Of a DNA stretch of 64,000 nucleotides, positions 51,374 to 60,196 are shown piece by piece. The stretch lies in the NCBI GenBank assembly GCA_964641965.1, contig CAZXLD010000002.1:1-64000 (forward strand). Reading direction: 5' to 3'. Each line of letters begins with the position of its first letter. Positions within the stretch are counted from its first letter, which is position 1. A program made the position numbers and the translations under genes. Below the pieces are notes generated by a model. The model was given only the letters and a program-made list of their open reading frames with translations. It was not told where the DNA came from and ran no database searches. The stretch is from JAJDFU01 sp964641965 (lineage in GTDB: Bacteria > Bacteroidota > Bacteroidia > Chitinophagales > Saprospiraceae).

Positions 51374-51754
51374 CTAGGTATTGATCATGGTCTCTTCCTG
51401 AAGTTCCACAGCTGAAAGTACATGCTGGATTTTTATGCTCAACACGCTTAGGCGATTCCTTAAGGAACGATATTGAGACACGTCCTGTAAGGACCCGGTT
51501 TCGAATAACATTTCGAGATGATTGATTGCTTTCTCGTTGTGGGAAAGGGTATGGGATAAGGACCTCAGATAATCCCTTGTATACCGTCGCAGCCCAATAC
51601 CCTGGACGATACCCGTTCTAACGGATTTAATCGCGCTTCGAAGTTGCCTTCCCTCTTCTTGTTGTTCGAAAGGAGGCAATTGCAAAGTCAATTGGTGGAT
51701 GTCGATGGATAGGGATCTGGCCATCCGCCAGATTTCTAAATTGCGGTAATTCAT
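51374..51754 (-). CDS. four-helix bundle protein (S23/TIGR02436-type)
   Basis: The 126-residue protein opens NYRNLEIWRMARSLSIDIHQ and has LPPFEQQEEGRQLRSAIKSV, the pattern of the four-helix bundle family first known from intervening sequences of 23S rRNA genes. In Bacteroidota these genes are common and scattered, and are sometimes linked to diversity-generating retroelements as the Avd accessory protein. No rRNA or reverse transcriptase is nearby here. Its role in this place is unknown. Confidence 0.85.
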   Translation of the reverse strand: MNYRNLEIWRMARSLSIDIHQLTLQLPPFEQQEEGRQLRSAIKSVRTGIVQGIGLRRYTRDYLRSLSHTLSHNEKAINHLEMLFETGSLQDVSQYRSLRNRLSVLSIKIQHVLSAVELQEETMINT

Positions 51755-51922
51755 GTGTTTGGGTTTAGTTTCATGAATTAAGAGAGTTTACATCCGGTTT
51801 TTCCACAAAATGATTTAGAAAAAATCTTTGACTCCTTACACAATAATGGATCGCTTCTAGCAAGCCGCAAATTAAAATTAACAGGAGTTGCTTTATTTCA
51901 TCGGAGCCTAAACACTACGAAT

Positions 51923-52504
51923 ATGCGATTACCGGCTCTTGTTTTTGGGATATGTATATACTTAGCCAGTTGTACTAGCCCTGTTGAGTATGATGTTTTA
52001 ATTACCAACGGAATTATTTACCATGGTTCTGGTGAAAAGCCTTATTCGGGCTCTGTTGCTATCAATGGAGCTAGAATTGAAGTGATCGGGACCCTTGCAA
52101 ATGCAATGGGGAAAGTCACATTCGATGCAAAAGGTAAAGCGGTAGCACCCAGGTGTATTAATATATTGAATTGGGCAAATGTCAGCTTGCTCGAGGATGG
52201 ATGCTCCCAGGACGATATTCGCCAAGGTGTGACACCGGAGCTGATGGGTAAAGGTAGCTCGATGGACCCCTAGATGAAGTAGCTGAAAAACTGGGAAAGT
52301 CTCCTTAGCAAACCATCTGTGACCTGATCGTGGAAGACAATAGTCGTATCCAGGTGGTCTATTTTTCCATGTCGGAAGAAAATATTGCTAAGAAGATCCG
52401 CCAGCCTTGACGGCGAACAGGTTTTAAAAGCCGGAGAGCATACAGGGGCTACTCCGGGTCGGTTTGTGAAGGGGCCGGGCTACAGGTCAGACAATAAAGA
52501 ATAG
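51923..52504 (+). pseudogene. decayed D-aminoacylase / N-acyl-D-amino-acid amidohydrolase
   Basis: The 5' part (51923-52273) has a lipoprotein signal and the start of an amidohydrolase: YDVLITNGIIYHGSGEKPY, DAKGKAVAPRCINILNWANV, EDGCSQDDIRQGVTPELMGK, then a stop. Functional relatives have APGFINML(S)WA and a further 400 residues with the catalytic metal site. Downstream, pieces of the same protein survive in other frames: VEDNSRIQVVYFSMSEENIA and, at the end, AGEHTGATPGRFVKGPGY followed by RSDNKE and a TAG at 52502. Most of the barrel is deleted. The gene is inactive. Confidence 0.88.
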
Positions 52505-52656
52505 GTGGTTAGCGCTGGACCGTGTTTACTCCCTGTTCTAATGTTACACTTATCCTCTTTTATCAAATGATAAAGGTCAAGACAAGGAACCAACGTGGCT
52601 CATTGAAGAGACAGGCTGGAAAAGATAGTTTTTAGGTTGGACAAACCACATCTATC

Positions 52657-53145
52657 ATGACTGTAACATCAGCAAGCATTAAAACTATACGGTTGCCAAG
52701 AAGGCAATTGGCTTACATTCGACACGTTGGTCCTTACATGGGAGACACTGAGCTCTTCGGCCGCCTTTTTAATCAAGTAGGAGCCTGGGCCGGACCTAAA
52801 GGACTTATGCAACAACCCAATATGGAAGCCATTACGGTATATCACGACGATCCGGAAACAGTACCGGTAGAAAAGCAACGGATCAGTGTTGGGTTTACGG
52901 TTCCCCTGGGAACAGCTCCCGAAGGTGCTATCCAAATGCTGGAGATGCCTGAGTCTAACTTTGTAGTAGGCTCCTTCCGGATCTTTCCAAAAGAATACCC
53001 CAAAGCCTGGATGGATACATTTGATTATCTGGGGAAGGAAAAATTACAACCTACCGGTCTGATGTATGAGTCTTACCGAAATGACTCCAGTCAGGATGCG
53101 GAGGGAAAACATGAGGTAGATATTTGTATTGCGATAAACGGGTAA
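52657..53145 (+). CDS. GyrI-like (AraC effector-binding) domain protein
   Basis: The 162-residue protein has the GyrI-like fold: IKTIRLPRRQLAYIRHVGPY at the start, MEAITVYHDDPETVPVEKQR in the middle and EVDICIAI at the end. The domain binds small hydrophobic ligands and occurs alone or fused to AraC regulators; here no DNA-binding domain is present. It may be a ligand-binding or hydrolase-type (GyrI-like small-molecule-binding) protein. It follows the dead D-aminoacylase gene by 152 bp; that stretch shows no other gene. Confidence 0.88.
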   Translation: MTVTSASIKTIRLPRRQLAYIRHVGPYMGDTELFGRLFNQVGAWAGPKGLMQQPNMEAITVYHDDPETVPVEKQRISVGFTVPLGTAPEGAIQMLEMPESNFVVGSFRIFPKEYPKAWMDTFDYLGKEKLQPTGLMYESYRNDSSQDAEGKHEVDICIAING

Positions 53146-53254
53146 CATTCAACTGTGTTTCAGGTAAAACCATCCACGGCATGCTACTTGGAAAGCTTGG
53201 TTGTTATTCTGTAGGTATTTTAGAAAAAGGCTCCCGCTCATTTTAAATGTTGAG

Positions 53255-54295
53255 CTATTCATCAAATGATGCTTGGATAGCAGTCCTCAACTTTTCTCCG
53301 GTCAGTCCAATGGATTGGATGATGCCCTCAGGGTCTAGCAAGAAGGTAGCGGGAATACTTTTTACTCCGTACAATTGTAAGGTCTTGCTATCAAATCCCT
53401 TGGTGTCAGATACCTGTATCCACGGGAGTTGATCTTGTCGAATGGCTTTTGTCCAGGGCTGGTGCGCAAAATCTCCAGAGATGGCCAGGATTTCAAATGG
53501 TTGGTTGGCAGCTTTTAGCTCAGCGTAGAGCGCCTTCATGGCCGGATGCTCTTCCCGACATGGTTTACACCAGGAGGCCCAAAAATCGAGTAACACGTAA
53601 TTACCTCTCAATGAGCTCAATTGCACCAATTGTCCGGAAGTGTCGGGCAGTTGAAAATCTGGAGCCATTTTTCCTACCTGGATGTGTTCCAACTGCTGAA
53701 GTTGGGCTAAAATTGATTTGACATACCGATGTTGGGATAAGGATGGATCAAGCAAGTCATAAAAGGCCTTCAATTCTGCGTACGAGGCAAAATTAAGCAC
53801 GTAATCAACGATCAAGTAAGGGCTAATCGGCGAATCGGGGTGTTGCCGAATGAAAGCAATGATCCTGGGCCATTTCATTTTATCGGGTACTGGTCGATTC
53901 AGCTGGTTCTGAATCTTCGTCCATTCCTGGTGGATCGGCAGACCTCTAAGTTCCAATTCAAAAGGGGGAGATGCCGAACTCTTCCAATCTATTTTGCCTG
54001 GACCTGCAAAAAATGGAATTCGGGTTTGACTGCCCTTTACTTCCAGATAATACACCTCAGGGGCCTCGATAGAACCATTGAAAGAGAATCGCCCATCTGA
54101 AAGAGAGGTGGAGTCCAAGGTTTCATAGCTATACCCCAGGTATTTACCAGCCCGTTTTAAGTAAACCCACCCCGAGGGAGCACCGGTTAGTGTTCCTTGT
54201 ATTTCAAAGGAATGCGAGCCCGATTGAGCATAGCTATGCACAGAAAAGGACCAAAAGCATAGACCTGCAAGCGTAAATAAGAGGTAATCTTTCAT
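53255..54295 (-). CDS. TlpA-type thioredoxin with DUF4369 N-domain
   Basis: A signal peptide (1-24, ending SYAQ) is followed by a DUF4369 beta domain (about 27-115, FEIQGTLTGAPSGWVYLKRA) and a thioredoxin domain (about 208-345) with the redox motif WASWCKPCREEH and the cis-Pro region VKSIPATFLLDPEG. Such proteins reduce periplasmic disulfides, often in cytochrome-c maturation or envelope maintenance. The N-domain helix region between them is long but typical of Bacteroidota members. Confidence 0.93.
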   Translation of the reverse strand: MKDYLLFTLAGLCFWSFSVHSYAQSGSHSFEIQGTLTGAPSGWVYLKRAGKYLGYSYETLDSTSLSDGRFSFNGSIEAPEVYYLEVKGSQTRIPFFAGPGKIDWKSSASPPFELELRGLPIHQEWTKIQNQLNRPVPDKMKWPRIIAFIRQHPDSPISPYLIVDYVLNFASYAELKAFYDLLDPSLSQHRYVKSILAQLQQLEHIQVGKMAPDFQLPDTSGQLVQLSSLRGNYVLLDFWASWCKPCREEHPAMKALYAELKAANQPFEILAISGDFAHQPWTKAIRQDQLPWIQVSDTKGFDSKTLQLYGVKSIPATFLLDPEGIIQSIGLTGEKLRTAIQASFDE

Positions 54296-54476
54296 CTTGA
54301 GTGGCTTACGTTTCTAGTAAAGGACAGCACCAGCAGAAAAAGTTGCAAAACTGGGAAATGGAAATCAGGTATAATCAGGTTTCCAAATTCCAATGTATGC
54401 TTCTTTGAGGAACTATAAACAAGTGCAATCAGTTGCTCTCCCTGTTGCCTTCATTTAAATTCAAACCATTACAAAC

Positions 54477-55238
54477 ATGGCTGACTGGATGAGCAGGTGG
54501 GAACTGTTTAAGCGGAGTGCTGCCCAGGCTTACCGCTTTCAAACCCCTGAAGACTTGATCCATCACACCTTTATTTCCTTGAAGTACAACTACCTGTATG
54601 CCGTAAATCCAAAGGTGGGTTGTTCTACCATTAAAAGGCTCTTGATTGAAGCTGAATACGAAGGAAAAGTACAGTTGTACGAGGAGCCGGCTTACGTACA
54701 CTATTTTGAATTTTTGCCATTACTCAATGCCCGTCAGGTAGGAGATTTTAAAGCGTTTGTCCAGCGAAAAGACATATTTAAATTTTGCTTCGTGCGCAAT
54801 CCCTTTACGCGCCTGTTGTCTTGTTACTTGGACAAGATCCAAAAGCGAAAACCGGAAAATACAACCCTGATGATCGAGACTGGCCTGGGACTCTATTCGG
54901 AAAAAGTGCTATCTTTTGAAGAATTCATAGAAGCCATTATCGCCCAACCCATTCGCCATATGAACCCCCACTGGCGCACACAATACTACATCACTTTCCA
55001 GGAGGGTATTCAATATGACTTAATTGGCCGGTTTGAGCGTTTTGAATCCGATCTTCGAGCAGTATCAGAACAGATAGGGATTGACTTTGACCGATATTAT
55101 TTGACCCAGACAAGCCATGCTACCGGGGCTTCTGCTCAATTGGAAGCGTTTTACACGCCTGATTTAGTGAAAAAAGTGGTCACCAAATTCGAAATCGACT
55201 TTGACTATTTCGGCTATTCCAAGGAATTAGACGTGTAG
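54477..55238 (+). CDS. Sulfotransfer_2-family carbohydrate-type sulfotransferase
   Basis: The 5'-PAPS motif is YAVNPKVGCSTIKRLL (41-56) and the 3'-phosphate motif is FCFVRNPFTRLLSCYLDKI (about 107-125); the C-terminal part has HWRTQYYITF and LIGRFERFESDLRAVSEQIG. This is the family of eukaryotic-like carbohydrate sulfotransferases (chondroitin/HNK type). It differs from the Sulfotransfer_3 enzyme at 42394. In bacteria it would sulfate surface glycans. No glycan biosynthesis cluster is adjacent. ATG 54477 is a standard start. Confidence 0.88.
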   Translation: MADWMSRWELFKRSAAQAYRFQTPEDLIHHTFISLKYNYLYAVNPKVGCSTIKRLLIEAEYEGKVQLYEEPAYVHYFEFLPLLNARQVGDFKAFVQRKDIFKFCFVRNPFTRLLSCYLDKIQKRKPENTTLMIETGLGLYSEKVLSFEEFIEAIIAQPIRHMNPHWRTQYYITFQEGIQYDLIGRFERFESDLRAVSEQIGIDFDRYYLTQTSHATGASAQLEAFYTPDLVKKVVTKFEIDFDYFGYSKELDV

Positions 55239-55271
55239 GGAGGAAGTTGTCAATGTGTTACGATGACCCGG

Positions 55272-56060
55272 CTAATGTTCTAACATTTTTCCTAGGATTT
55301 CTTTGGTCAATTTGGCTGCTAGTGCTGCGGTTATTCCATTAGAGTCTCTGGAAGGATTGAATTCAACCAAATCGGCTCCAATGACTGGGACATCCAATTG
55401 TTGAATTAGTTCTAATACCTGGCGGGTGGATAAACCACCGGGTTCATGGTGAGAAACTCCAGGGGCAAAGGCTGGGTCTAGTCCATCCAAGTCAAGCGAT
55501 ATATATACGGGCTGGTCGAAATGGGGAATAGTTTCAGGCCTGAAATTGCGCATTTCCAGGATTTCTACTTCATATCGGGCAGCCTGAGCTCTCTGATGGT
55601 CATTTAGGGTTCGTACCCCAACTTGTACCAGACGTTGGATGAGTCCGGCTTCCATAATCCGGGCAAATGGGCAAGCATGAGAGTAGCGGTCCCCTTCAAA
55701 CTCATCATATAAATCCGCATGGGCATCGATGTGCAAGACATGAATATCCTTATATTTTTGATGGTATGCCTTTAGGAGCGGAAAGGTAATAGAGTGGTCT
55801 CCGCCCAGACTCATCAGCCGAAAGCCTTGATGGATCAGGTCGAGTGCTTTGGGTTCCAGGTCTGAGTAGGACTCCATGTACAGATCACCTTTATCAAGGA
55901 CCGATTCAATGTTGATTCCATTTTCTGCGGTGTAATTGGAAGCCCCTGAGTGTAAACTTTCTCGTATTAGACCTGGGGCAAGCGCTGCTCCCTTTAAAAA
56001 GGATGACTTTTCATCAAACGGAATGCCGATCAAAGCAATAGGATCCATCTTCTTTGGCAT
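55272..56060 (-). CDS. agmatinase/arginase-family ureohydrolase
   Basis: Manganese-site motifs are SLGGDHSITFPLL (GGDH 86-89), IDAHADLYDEF (112-120) and SLDLDGLDPAFAPG (about 178-191). The length (262 aa) and the DPAFAPGVSHHEPGG motif favour agmatinase or a related guanidino-acid hydrolase over arginase. It would release urea from agmatine or a similar compound. Its ATG overlaps the TAA of the upstream gene by one base, so the two are co-translated. Confidence 0.92.
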   Translation of the reverse strand: MPKKMDPIALIGIPFDEKSSFLKGAALAPGLIRESLHSGASNYTAENGINIESVLDKGDLYMESYSDLEPKALDLIHQGFRLMSLGGDHSITFPLLKAYHQKYKDIHVLHIDAHADLYDEFEGDRYSHACPFARIMEAGLIQRLVQVGVRTLNDHQRAQAARYEVEILEMRNFRPETIPHFDQPVYISLDLDGLDPAFAPGVSHHEPGGLSTRQVLELIQQLDVPVIGADLVEFNPSRDSNGITAALAAKLTKEILGKMLEH

Positions 56061-57307
56061 TAATTATTTCGTTTTCCCCTTGATGTTTTATAGAACTGTT
56101 CTTGCAAATCGATTCGCCTGGAAAGATCCACCTTCAATGCTTCCGGAGCAGGTATGGTCACGAGAATTTGATTCTTATCCCAGAAGGCTTCTTTATAGGT
56201 ATACCTGATCTTGCGCATATCCAATTCGCGTTTCAGAAATCGCCCTTTTTTATAGCGTATTGCTTTTCGTTCTTCCTTGTCAAGTATGTGTAAGATGTGT
56301 ATTTGCCTTGTATTCAAGTACTGCGTTCCTGTTTCGCCGATTGAAAAATTATTGACTAACTGAATCCGACTGGGGAAATACTTTCCTTCGACTTTTTGGT
56401 AATTGATTTCACTGTAACTGTCATCCCCTGGGTTTCCATGGCGTAATTTTAGGATACCATAATCCGACTTTCTTACAGTTAACTCGGCCATTCGATAAGG
56501 CGCCCTACTTTTCCCTTCCGGGATGTTAATTGCATTATTCTCGAATCGGAGACCGATTTTGATCAGGGTATCTTTTCCCTCCAAATATTCACCATTATTG
56601 AAAAATCGATAGTGATTTAGAAAGGAATTCTTTTTACGAATTAAGAGGCTGTAGAGCCTTGACAAAATGTATGGAAAGCGTTCATATAAATTGTAAATAC
56701 CATTTTCATAGCGTTGAATCTCTTTTATAGGTTCACTTCGCTCATCCAGGGATCGTCTGAATTCTTTAAGGAAGATGGCGCATTCTTCAGGAGGGTAATT
56801 GAATTCGTCATCTTGTATCGTAACGAAAGCCTCCAGCATCTCGGAATAAGTGGAGTCCGTAACCGAATATTCTCGAAAATAGGCTCGCATCAGGCTATTG
56901 GGCAGGCCATATTGATCCGGCAGCCGCGCCAGGACTTCTCGAAAAATCTGGCGGAGTTTTTCATCAGAAAATACCGTTACCTCAGGAAGTGGGAGGGACT
57001 GTTCTTTCATGAACACCTGAATAGTATCCGAGGAAATATCTGCAATGCCAAGATAGACCGGCTCAAAGCCTAGCTCGGTGAATACCAAGGTATCCTTACC
57101 ATCCTCCAAGCCGAATTTGATCCTAAATTCACCGCGTTCATTAGAGATAACACCTCGACCTTGGTCGGACTGGAAGAATACATTTGCAAATGCTATGGGC
57201 TTTTGATTTGATTTATTCCGGATAGTGCCATACACTTCCTTAGGTTGGCTATAAGTAGAAATTAGTGCACCAAAGACAAATACGATCAGGAATAGAAAGC
57301 GGGTCAT
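56060..57307 (-). CDS. exported carboxypeptidase-regulatory-like domain protein
   Basis: The 415-residue protein has a signal peptide (1-20), a CarboxypepD_reg-like beta domain (about 23-100, EVYGTIRNKSNQKPIAFANV) and a C-terminal alpha/beta part (about 110-415) with LRQIFREVLARLPDQYGLPN and RMAELTVRKSDYGILKLR. The arrangement resembles DUF5686-type envelope proteins but lacks a barrel. It leads a coupled pair with agmatinase (TAATG). Function is unknown. Confidence 0.8.
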   Translation of the reverse strand: MTRFLFLIVFVFGALISTYSQPKEVYGTIRNKSNQKPIAFANVFFQSDQGRGVISNERGEFRIKFGLEDGKDTLVFTELGFEPVYLGIADISSDTIQVFMKEQSLPLPEVTVFSDEKLRQIFREVLARLPDQYGLPNSLMRAYFREYSVTDSTYSEMLEAFVTIQDDEFNYPPEECAIFLKEFRRSLDERSEPIKEIQRYENGIYNLYERFPYILSRLYSLLIRKKNSFLNHYRFFNNGEYLEGKDTLIKIGLRFENNAINIPEGKSRAPYRMAELTVRKSDYGILKLRHGNPGDDSYSEINYQKVEGKYFPSRIQLVNNFSIGETGTQYLNTRQIHILHILDKEERKAIRYKKGRFLKRELDMRKIRYTYKEAFWDKNQILVTIPAPEALKVDLSRRIDLQEQFYKTSRGKRNN

Positions 57308-57427
57308 AGATTAGACATTCCTTTCCGGCAGCAACAGGAACCCGAGTACTGCTTATTCAGAAAAGCCTTAAAATACAGACTTTTCAGCAAGGCCCAAGAA
57401 CCCTAAAAGAATTATGTTTTTCCCAAA

Positions 57428-58684
57428 TTATGCCCTGCCTTTCAGCATCATATTCCAATACATATAGGGTAGGCCGTATTTCTTGAGCAACCACATGCTC
57501 CACTGTTCCTTGCTGGTATCCACAAAACGGGATAGAAGTGGATCACTGTCCCGATTACCCTCATAGTCAAATTCAGCCAGTACCATCTTACCATAGCCAG
57601 TCACTAATGGACAGGAAGAATACCCCTTGTAGGCGTCAGATAATTTATCCTCCCGGTGCATCACGTGCAGCAGGTTTTCTACGACTACAGGTGCCTGTTT
57701 TCGAACGGCAGCGCCCGTTTTTGCAGTAGGTAAGCCAGCAGCATCACCAAGAGCAAAAATGTTGGGATACTTGTTGTGCTGAAGCGTATGAATGTCGACA
57801 TCGATCCATCCATCTGCATTCGCAAGGGTACTTTTGCGAATGAAGTCCGGGGCGGATTGGGGTGGCGCCAGGTGCAACATATCAAATGGGATAGCTACTT
57901 CAGCCCCAGAAAGCAACTCTGCTCCAAGATCTTTTTTATTGTAGTATAGTTTCTCCGGCTCATCTGCATGGGCTGTGATGTCGAAATAGGCCTTTTTATT
58001 TGGGCCATCCACTTTGGTGAGCTTGTGGAAAAAGCGCAGGGTAATGTCTTTACGGTCCACTACTTGGGTAAGTGTGGTTTTAAACGGCTCCACACCAAAG
58101 ATGACAGAACCAGGCGTGATAAAGGAGACGACGGAGTTGGACCGAACTCCTACGCGTCTGAAATAATCATCTGCCAGATACATGATTTTTTGGGGGGCTC
58201 CACCGCATTTAATGGCAGTTGCCGGCTGGGTAAAAAGAGCATGACCTCCTTTAAACTCCTGAAGTACCTGCCAGGTATACTCTGGATCAACGTAATTACT
58301 GCAAACACCATGTTGACCCAGGGCCTCCCCCAACCCTTCGAGACTGTCTACATTCATTTGAATACCCGGACAAGCTACCAGGTATTCATAGTCGATTTGA
58401 TCTCCATTTTGGAGAATAACCTGTTTCTCTTCCGGCAAAACCGAAGTTACCGCTTGCTGGATCCATTTCGCTCCTTTGGGGATCAAGCTCTTCATATCCC
58501 GTTCGGTCTTAGCCATATTGTAGGTTCCCGCTCCTACCAGGGTCCACGCAGGTTGGTAGTAATGCTTATCAGCAGGGTCAATGAGGGCGATATCCAGTTT
58601 GGAATTTTCCCGAAGCAATTGAGCCGCTACCGTAATACCAGCGGTACCACCTCCAATAATTACAATTTGATGTTGGTTAGCCAT
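57428..58684 (-). CDS. sulfide:quinone oxidoreductase, type II (SQRDL-like)
   Basis: The FAD-binding motif is VIIGGGTAGITVAAQLL (8-24). Redox cysteines align with the human SQRDL pair: Cys160 in AIKCGGAPQKIMYLADD and Cys358 in SSCPLVTGYGKMVLAEFDY. A second Rossmann segment IFALGDAAGLPTAKTG is present. The enzyme oxidises sulfide to persulfide/sulfane sulfur and reduces quinone at the membrane. It is the last gene of a run with two YeeE/YedE genes, a sulfur-uptake context, preceded by an FNR-like box. The 418-residue length is normal. Confidence 0.94.
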   Translation of the reverse strand: MANQHQIVIIGGGTAGITVAAQLLRENSKLDIALIDPADKHYYQPAWTLVGAGTYNMAKTERDMKSLIPKGAKWIQQAVTSVLPEEKQVILQNGDQIDYEYLVACPGIQMNVDSLEGLGEALGQHGVCSNYVDPEYTWQVLQEFKGGHALFTQPATAIKCGGAPQKIMYLADDYFRRVGVRSNSVVSFITPGSVIFGVEPFKTTLTQVVDRKDITLRFFHKLTKVDGPNKKAYFDITAHADEPEKLYYNKKDLGAELLSGAEVAIPFDMLHLAPPQSAPDFIRKSTLANADGWIDVDIHTLQHNKYPNIFALGDAAGLPTAKTGAAVRKQAPVVVENLLHVMHREDKLSDAYKGYSSCPLVTGYGKMVLAEFDYEGNRDSDPLLSRFVDTSKEQWSMWLLKKYGLPYMYWNMMLKGRA

Positions 58685-58726
58685 AAATGTGTGGTTTTGG
58701 GTAAAAGGGTGTGCGCCAATTTTGCC

Positions 58727-59140
58727 TTAATGGGGTAGAATTGGCCGGAGCATGCCATAGGCAAGTGTGCCCAGCATAGCGAAAAAGATAGATACCAGGA
58801 TAACGGACGTACCGCTACCTAACAGGATGAACATTGGTCCGGGGCAGGCCCCAAGCAGGCCCCATCCAAGGCCAAAGAAGGTACCCCCCAGGAGATAGCG
58901 TGTGATGCTCCAATTTTTATCTTGAAAAAGAATTGGGGCACCATACATATCTTTCATGTTTGTGCGCTTGATCAACTGTATGATAGCGGCTCCAAAAATA
59001 ACTGCCGTACCAATGACTCCATACATATGGAAGCTTTGGAAATGGAACATTTCATAGATTCGAAACCACGAAACTACCTCTGCTTTATACAAGGCCACTC
59101 CAAAAAGAATTCCTACGAGCAAATATTTGATATATCTCAT
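58727..59140 (-). CDS. YeeE/YedE-type membrane protein (second half, DUF6691)
   Basis: The 137-residue protein has four membrane segments (LLVGILFGVALYKAEVVSWF, YGVIGTAVIFGAAIIQLI, RYLLGGTFFGLGWGLLGACP, ILVSIFFAMLGTLAYGML). The conserved cysteine is in GLLGACPGPMFILLG, the site equivalent to one of the thiosulfate-binding Cys residues of YeeE. It pairs with the gene at 59153 to make a two-piece transporter for thiosulfate or a related sulfur compound. Confidence 0.88.
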   Translation of the reverse strand: MRYIKYLLVGILFGVALYKAEVVSWFRIYEMFHFQSFHMYGVIGTAVIFGAAIIQLIKRTNMKDMYGAPILFQDKNWSITRYLLGGTFFGLGWGLLGACPGPMFILLGSGTSVILVSIFFAMLGTLAYGMLRPILPH

Positions 59141-59152
59141 TCTTGATTTCGA

Positions 59153-59746
59153 TTAAAAAAGTAAAGGGAAAAGAAGGTGAACCGCGATCAACCCTCCAAT
59201 GAAGAAACCGGCGACAGCGATCAGAGAAGGGAGTTGTAGATTGGCTAAGCCGCTGATTGCGTGGCCCGAGGTACAGCCACCCGCATAACGAGCTCCAAAG
59301 CCAACTAAGAATCCTCCCAAGGCGATGATAATCCAACCTTGCCAGGTGGTCAGCGCTTCCCAGCTAATAAAACCCGGGACCATAGGAACTTCTTCCGGAT
59401 TTACTTCTACGCCTGCTTTTTCTAAGGTTTGAACGGTAGCGAGGGAGATATGCGCTTCGTTGCCTTCATTCCCTGCCAGAAAATTGGCGGCAATGAACCC
59501 TCCTAAGGCAGTACCAACTATGAAAACAAGGTTCCAGACTTGAGATCGCCAATCAAATTTAAAGAAATCTGATAATCGAGCTGCCCCTCCAATAGCGCAC
59601 ATGGTCCTCAAGTTACCCGATACACCAAATTCACTGCCAAACCAGAGCAGTAAAAACATACTGAGGGCGATAAGCCCTCCTGTCAGGTACCACGGCCAGG
59701 GTTGGCTAGCCCATTCGGCTGTTTGTGAAATTGCAAAAAGATACAT
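59153..59746 (-). CDS. YeeE/YedE-type sulfur-compound transporter, first half
   Basis: The 197-residue protein has about five membrane segments and the family motif GFGARYAGGCTSGHAISG with its conserved Cys, plus NLQLPSLIAVAGFFIGGLIA. It lies 12 bp ahead of the second half. The pair is usually found with SQR, rhodanese or persulfide dioxygenase, which fits the SQR gene downstream. It starts MYLFAISQTAEWASQPW. It likely imports thiosulfate or related sulfur. Confidence 0.9.
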   Translation of the reverse strand: MYLFAISQTAEWASQPWPWYLTGGLIALSMFLLLWFGSEFGVSGNLRTMCAIGGAARLSDFFKFDWRSQVWNLVFIVGTALGGFIAANFLAGNEGNEAHISLATVQTLEKAGVEVNPEEVPMVPGFISWEALTTWQGWIIIALGGFLVGFGARYAGGCTSGHAISGLANLQLPSLIAVAGFFIGGLIAVHLLFPLLF

Positions 59747-59838
59747 TGTAGTTTATTTAAACGTTTGGATGATTCTGATCAAATGCGATGGGATCAAAAT
59801 AACAACATCCTAAACACAAATACGTATGTAGGATAGTG

Positions 59839-59882
59839 CAAAAGTAGCCTGGTTCAGGAGTGAAAAAGGTGATGGATATCAC
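59839..59882 (-). promoter_or_regulatory. promoter and FNR/CRP-type box of the SQR-YeeE operon
   Basis: Read on the minus strand, GTGATATCCATCAC (59882-59869) is an FNR/CRP-like dyad (TGAT-N4-ATCA with G/C flanks), followed after 22 bases by TACTTTTG (59846-59839), an exact TAnnTTTG box. The dyad centre lies about 42 bases before the expected transcript start, the activator position known for class II CRP/FNR sites. The rest of the 450-bp gap up to 60197 shows no gene; the right half must hold the promoter of the DUF3857 gene. Confidence 0.6.
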
Positions 59883-60196
59883 ATTCCGGACAGGAACACA
59901 AAGGCTGAAAAAGAGGTAAAGTGTGCATCAGATTTTCCCTTTGGATGCACACATAAAACAATTTGAATAATTAAATATAAATACGCCTAATTTGAATAAA
60001 AAAATAGATTATCAATTCTGCCATTTTCCAAATATGCCTGCCAAAAGCTTGATCACCTTTTTGTAATAGCCTATTTTTAGCCTCATCGAATGTCTTTAAT
60101 ACCAGTTATTTATAGCGTCAGCTTCCTGTTTTTATTTGCAAGTTGGAGTTGGCTGGTTATCAAGATTATTCGTTTTATACAAATAAAAAACAAACC

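Noticed and set aside
52561..52630. Short reading KGQDKEPTWLIEETGWKR before the GyrI gene
   Set aside because: It looks protein-like but is too short to place; it may be another remnant of a lost gene.
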